This document shows positions 58,454 through 64,000 of a stretch of DNA of 64,000 bases, in pieces (position 1 is the stretch's first letter; each line of letters begins with the position of its first letter). The DNA lies in contig NC_060211.1 in the NCBI RefSeq assembly GCF_021130785.1, positions 124,569,001-124,633,000 on the forward strand, given 5' to 3'. Origin of the DNA: Homalodisca vitripennis. Lineage: Eukaryota > Arthropoda > Insecta > Hemiptera > Cicadellidae. The position numbers and the translations under genes are program-made. The notes beneath the pieces were generated by a model. The model was not told where the DNA came from. It saw only the letters and a program-made list of their open reading frames with translations, and ran no database searches.

Positions 58454-61400
58454 AGTACGTACTTCTTTTAAAATGTATAAATTTAATGGACGAGGTTTAA
58501 CATTGTTCTCATGAGAATACAATACAAATGATCGCCAGTACATCCAACTCTTAATCAAAGATTTCCATTAAATTTTGAAAAATTCCATAAATGGAAAATA
58601 CAGAAGTAGTAGAGACATAAATGTATACTGATTCAATCTCACTTTGCTTAAGAGTATGACACATATCAGAGCCTGCCAACGGTACAAATTACTACCAAAC
58701 TGATCACACTGAACATCCATATGTTAAATAAAATATGAGCTAAGCCTGTTGTATATTGTATGCTAATTAGATATTACATCTTGTACATTTGTGGTTAAAA
58801 CAGAATCACCAATTAATACAATCATTACTGTAATATTTGACCTTGTTAACCAAACATGGAGATAATGAACCAATCAATTGTATCAAAGAATATTTATCTA
58901 CGAGGATTTATCTGAACCGTTTCAATCATTAAAGAACTAGTACAAAAGTAAATTATCTAAATTGGAAAACAGCTTTGGTTAACAAAGCAGTGTTTCAAAT
59001 GTCATTCGCATTGTTGTGTTTTACGTCTTCAGATTTTCTAAAGACCCAGTTTTGTGTAAGATGATAAAGATATGTTGTTTAAAAAAAATTTTATTAAATA
59101 ATTTAATGTGACCACAAAATATGAGATGAGAATAAATTACTAGTTTTGATTTCACTCCACCAAACTTAATGTTCTTAAGTTAACAATTCATAAATGAATA
59201 CCAAGCAAATGAAAGGGTTGAACTGTAAAAGTTTGAAACTTTACATTTATGTGTTTCAAATATCGAAAAGTTGCTAGTTTTAAATTTTAAACGTACTATA
59301 TAAAACTGTACTCTAAAAGTCATTTCAATTGTTCTGCCAGGTCACAGCTAGTCAAGAATATTTTTTTAACTGCTAAATCCAAGGGGAAGGCTGTTATAAA
59401 CTGTTTATTTACAGGCTCAGCACGCTATATCAATGTCGTCCACCTTGCTGATCACAAATTGATGAGTTCTCGAACTAAGTTGGACACTCCAACTGCTCTT
59501 AGCGCGAACTACTCAATCAGTAATGACCCTTGTCTTCTATCACAGTAATAACTTTAACATTGTGTTAGACACTCAAATTGCTCTGAGTGTGGAAGTTACT
59601 CAATCTACGATTCCCTTCAATTTACTATTTCCAAGTAATTCATTTTGCTATAATATATTTGGTACAAACTAAATTTAAGAAAAATATACAAGTGATATAT
59701 AAATTTGCAAAAATAACTTGAATAAAGTAAATAAAATACTCTGTAAAAATATTTTCGTCACAGGTGGGACGACTAAATATGTATCAACGGTATTGCAATC
59801 TCAATGACAAACATTGTACATTGACTAAGTTGGCACATTTTTTAACTAATGATTTTTACGAGTATGATATTGACAGCATAGATAAGACTCTCCCGCATTA
59901 TTGCTTTTTTAAAATCATTAAAAGATAAATTTAGGGAAATTTAATTTCATAAGATAAGGTAGCGTAATTTGAGAAGATTAAATTATACCAAAAATTTATT
60001 TTTTCTAAGAACATACGCAAAAATAAACACATGTGATTGTGGTATAAATATATAAAATCCCGTTGTAAAAACAAACTCATGTACCTATATATTAAGCCCC
60101 TGGAAGTTGCTAGTAACTAAAAACAAAAAGTTCTGACAAATTCTTGTGACATGGCACTCAAGAAAACATTGATCCCAACTGATTTCCGCTACCTCAAAAA
60201 ATATACAATATATAATCCAACAATATACACTATCATGATGTCACAGGAGTTGGTCAGCTGAAACAAGTTTAGAATACTGTCTGCAAACCCAACTTAACGT
60301 CACAGTATCATCGCCTCTGACAATTTAATTACATTAAAAACATAAAAACTTATGTGATGTGTCTGAAGAAGATAGCCTTGCTATCGAAAGGCCTCACAAA
60401 AAATAAAAGTATTAAATATTTGTTTTATGTTTTAATGTAATTAAGTTAACAATAACCAATATAAGCTCCATCTACAACACCTCTGACAATGGTTCATTTG
60501 TTCACTGTACTGTTATGTAGAATCTGATTTAAGTGAATATATGTATCATACATAGATAAGACATGGCAATCAATTCTCAGCGTGAATTAAATGCATTGGC
60601 GAACTCTTTGTAATTCGTCAGAGTACCTAATGAACTGATTAAGGAAAACATGGAAGAAGAGAATATAGCATAGTATTCATACTAACTACAGGGCTAGGAT
60701 TTTGTAAATAATTGAAGGTTACTTTTACCACATGTGCCCGCACGAAAACCTTAAATTGTGACCTCAACCAGGAAAAAGCAATCCTTAATTATAGCATAGT
60801 AAGCCCCATGTATCATCACTTGTAGTTCGCTGATACACGATCCACCCCATTTCTGTGTGTTTGAAAACTTTTAGTAAATACGAATTAACAAATTAATGTT
60901 TCGATTATTTTGGGTTGGAAATTGCTAAGTTCTTTTTGAAATGAAAGGATCACAAACTGGATTATGGGATGTACTGAATACACATTATTATGAATAAACG
61001 AGCGTAAAGGTGAATACTATTGGCGCAGCGTTTTCCTTCTCTTTCATAAAACAAATAATCTTACAAAATAACATGGAAATATAGACAAAACTCTGTCTGA
61101 CTTTTCCAAATTGCTTTTCCAATAACCAAAGTAGTCGTCAAATGATGTTACTTACTCTTAATTGTTTTATAATGCTAAAATTAAAAGAATAAAAATAATG
61201 ACTGAAAGTTGAATTAGTATTTCATTTATCGACATTAAGTATATGACATGATTTAACTTAACATCAAAATGTATGTTTTAGGCATAAGCTGAAATTACAC
61301 GAACAATTGCATTTCAAGTTGTTTTCAAGCATTAAAAGCAAGCATTATATTATTTATTGATTGAAGGACATTCTTGATAATACTAATAGTAGTAAAATTA

Positions 61401-61630
61401 GACATATATCAATGATATGGTCCGTAACGTATGTCTGGTGTCTTAATTCCTTCCCCTTGGGCTCATCGAATCTCGGATTAAGTAAGTTTCCTTCACGTAC
61501 TGGCACACAAACATCAGCAAAGCCTGAGATAATGTGATAAATGGTTCCAGGTGTGAGCTTTATATTATCCAGACACTCAAAACCTCAAAACAACTGTCCA
61601 GTATGTCACTAGGCTGAAGACGTACTCGTA
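58454..61630. other. AT-rich non-coding DNA with one small hairpin element
   Basis: No gene. A 22-23-bp inverted repeat (60325-60347 / 60423-60444) encloses a short stem-loop at 60371-60385. The rest is anonymous. Confidence 0.45.
60325..60444 (+). other. Inverted-repeat-bounded segment with hammerhead-like core
   Basis: TTAATTACATTAAAAACATA-type arms (one indel between them) flank a core reading CTGAAGAA, then the 6-bp stem GATAGC/GCTATC with a CTT loop, then GAAA. CTGANGA plus stem II plus GAAA is the arrangement of a hammerhead ribozyme core. Here one extra A separates the first block from the stem. Function is unproven and it may be a transposon-derived look-alike. Confidence 0.35.
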
Positions 61631-62325
61631 CAATTGAGGAGACACCAGTAAGTAGGAAGTGACACAAGTTTCCTAAGTGAGCAAATATCTTCTAGAACTT
61701 CATCACCTGATCGTTAATCAACATTGCCAGATTGAGTAGTTATCTGGTATACTTAATTATTAATGTACTAGAGTGGAGGAAACACCAGTAAGTAGGGTGT
61801 AACACAAGTTTCCTAACTGAGCAAATATCATGTAGAACTTCATCACTTGATTGTTAAATCCACATTGCCTGATTGAGTAGTTATCTAGTATACTTAATTA
61901 TGAATGTACTAGAGTGGAGGAAGCACCAGTAAGTAGGGTGTAACACAAGTTTCCTAAGTGAGCAAATATCTTCTAGAACTTCATCACTTGATTGTTAAAT
62001 CCACATTGCCTGATTGAGTAGTTATCTAGTATACTTAATTATGAATGTACTAGAGTGGAGGAAGCACCAGTAAGTAGGGTGTAACACAAGTTTCCTAACT
62101 GATCAAATATCTTCTAGAACTTCATCACCTTATCGTTAAATCCACATTTCCTGATTGAATAGTTTTCTAGTATACTTAATTATTAATGTACTAGAGTGGA
62201 GGAAACACCAGTAAGTAGAGTGTAACACAAGTTTCCTAACTGAGCAAATATCTTCTAGAACTTCATCACCTGATCGTTAATCAACATTGCCTGATTAAGT
62301 AGTTATATAGTATATTTAATCATCC
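61631..62325. repeat. 141-bp tandem repeat, five copies
   Basis: The anchor GTGGAGGAAACACCAGTAAG or a variant starts at about 61631, 61772, 61914, 62055 and 62196, a spacing of 141-142 bp. Units also share 'acacaagtttcctaa', 'gagcaaatatc', 'tctagaacttcatcac' and 'attgagtagttat'. The first and last copies are the most diverged. No coding capacity. Confidence 0.95.
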
Positions 62326-62852
62326 TCAGTACCATGTACACAAAAATGAGCTTTATAATGCTGTATTCAGTATTTGTAATTGGAAAGTAATCTTAGTGAA
62401 ACGATGTACTAATTTCTGTCAAAATTTTTGGCTTTAATACAGTCTATTAAAATTTACCTGAATTAGTGTTTAACTTAAGAATGAATGCATATATCATATC
62501 TGAACTTGTCAACCAATTCTAAGGTTAATTAATTACCACTACTTGTACTGTTTTACATTATAACTATGTGTTCACAATTTCTCAGTATTCCCCTAAATAT
62601 ATAAATTTTGTTTTATTTATTTAGCTAACTATAAAAATAAGTTACCAAAACATATGGTTACAAATGAATACCAATAGTATTTTCAATAAGTGTATTAGTC
62701 GTGGTACATTTCTATTGTGTATAATGTAATATAAAAATTGATCCACTCTAACAGTAACCTCCTGTGATAATGGAACAGACTGTTTTAATACGTTCAAATT
62801 TACAGTGAACTTGTATTTCCAAAAAACTCATATTATTTTTTCAAATGATCGT
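62326..62852. other. AT-rich non-coding DNA, nothing recognised
   Basis: Short spacer between the 141-bp array and the third retroposon copy. Confidence 0.5.
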
Positions 62853-63240
62853 ACAACTAGCTGTTACCCACGGCTTCGCACGCGAACTTTTATAATAGAA
62901 ATATGTAGCCGACTTTGTTAAACCATATATAAAAACACACTCGTATTAGTATGCTTTTGTCTATGCTTAAGCCACTTATTACGGTACCCAATTATATTTT
63001 TCGAAGGTAAGTAGGCATACATCAGACACATATTATTTATTATGTTCATGGTTAAGTCGAGCAGAGGTTAAAGGACTGACTCTCATATCAAGTTTTGCGC
63101 TTTCAATGAGCATTTCTGAGTCGAGCACTGTGTACTTAATATTTATTAAAATTAAAATGTAAACGAATACTCAGAATCTTTGACGAACTTTGGATTAAAA
63201 TCGAAGAAGGTTTAAAAGTGCCAAAAGCTGTTTAGTGTCA
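62853..63240 (+). mobile_element. Dispersed retroposon, copy 3 (end approximate)
   Basis: It opens with AACTAGCTGTTACCCACGGC, then 'ttcgcacgcg'. A later phrase, 'gcgctttcaatgagcatttctgagtcgag', resembles the corresponding part of copy 2 ('gctttgctcgtgtatgagcacttctgg'). The 3' end could not be fixed. Confidence 0.5.
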
Positions 63241-64000
63241 CTTACATTTTGATTACAAAATATAAATATCATTATTGTTTTACCAAATTCTACAGTGTTC
63301 CTGGAAACTTTTCCTGGATGTTTTTATTCACTAGACCTTACTTGGGTTTCAGCGTATATTATTTCAAAAGAAGAGCTAACCAAATTGGTCTAGCCGTCCT
63401 AGAGATTAACGCTTAGCAGCACAGTCAGCGATTGAATTTTATTTCTAAGTATCAAATATATAAGTAGTTTTATTAAAATACTGTTTTATAATGTTGGTTT
63501 GAGAAACATATTGGATATTTGAAGTTAAGGATCTGTCTAGAAAATTGCAATTTTCATGAGCATATATTTGTTGTTACTGAATGATGCCAGCAAACAAAAT
63601 AGACATAGGAATTCATACATTTCATTTAGTTTATTATGTTTAGAATTTGTACAGGACATAACCAGTTGTTATATCCTAAATGTAGTCTGATGAAGCATAA
63701 TTTCTCTGCTAGAATGTGTATTTTGTTTCGCAGGGATTTTTAAAAATTAAATATTTATGTAATAAACCCCTTTTAAAATGTATATTCAAAACAACTACCC
63801 CTCTATAATGATATTTTGTATGTTTTATGATCCACAATGTAATTCTAAAAGATTATTAAAGGTTTTTTACAAACGTAGACTCTACTCACTAATTTCACAA
63901 CAACATACAGAAACTATAGCAATGTTGCTATAACTATTAGTACGCTTTATTAATTTTATACAGCTAACATTATATTTAGAGTACTTTTAAAATGAAATTT
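63241..64000. other. AT-rich non-coding DNA, nothing recognised
   Basis: No frame, tandem repeat or terminus is visible. Confidence 0.5.

Overview
This window is AT-rich, repeat-dense, intron-scale eukaryotic DNA, most likely from an arthropod and probably an insect. The reasons are the low GC, the many (TA)n/(AC)n/(GT)n microsatellites, and the relics of Helitron, hAT, Penelope-like, piggyBac-like and Sola-like elements together with an insect-type retroposon family. I found no convincing host gene, tRNA or rRNA. The only long intact reading frame belongs to a transposon.

Layout. 1-18065: AT-rich, mostly anonymous DNA with a degenerate piggyBac-like transposase C-terminus (about 2.88-3.19 kb) and one copy (about 6.6-7.4 kb) of a dispersed retroposon. 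18066-34833: a 16.8-kb, more GC-rich block resolved here as four Helitrons in direct head-to-tail contact (units A, B, C, D), all oriented to the minus strand. Every unit starts 5'-TC and ends in an 8-bp-stem hairpin plus a 15-nt tail finishing CGAG-3'. The whole array sits between a host A and a host T. Unit C (22557-32514) is autonomous. It carries an intact 1842-aa protein that joins a herpes-tegument/C76-like cysteine protease, AT-hooks, an array of 15-aa repeats, a zinc-finger-like segment, a HUH Rep nuclease with two tyrosines and a Pif1-type helicase. Units A, B and D (2.1-2.4 kb) have no coding capacity and are built from degenerate 85-bp and 178-bp modules.

34834-42395: AT-rich DNA with microsatellites. 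42396-44450: a decayed hAT element with a minus-strand transposase relic. 45.57-47.38 kb: a 90-bp minisatellite in two diverged blocks, interrupted by a 72-bp patch copied from 1.7 kb upstream. 48.9-49.4 kb: another retroposon copy ending in (TA)n. 53789-58453: a nest of transposons, in which an outer 28-bp TIR element contains a Penelope-like RT/GIY-YIG relic and a 3.26-kb Sola-like DNA transposon with 4-bp AATT duplications. 61.63-62.33 kb: a 141-bp tandem repeat in five copies. 62.85 kb onward: a third copy of the retroposon.

The genes form no pathway. The unit C protein can plausibly mobilise itself and, because the termini are shared, units A, B and D in trans. Everything else recognisable is decayed mobile DNA.
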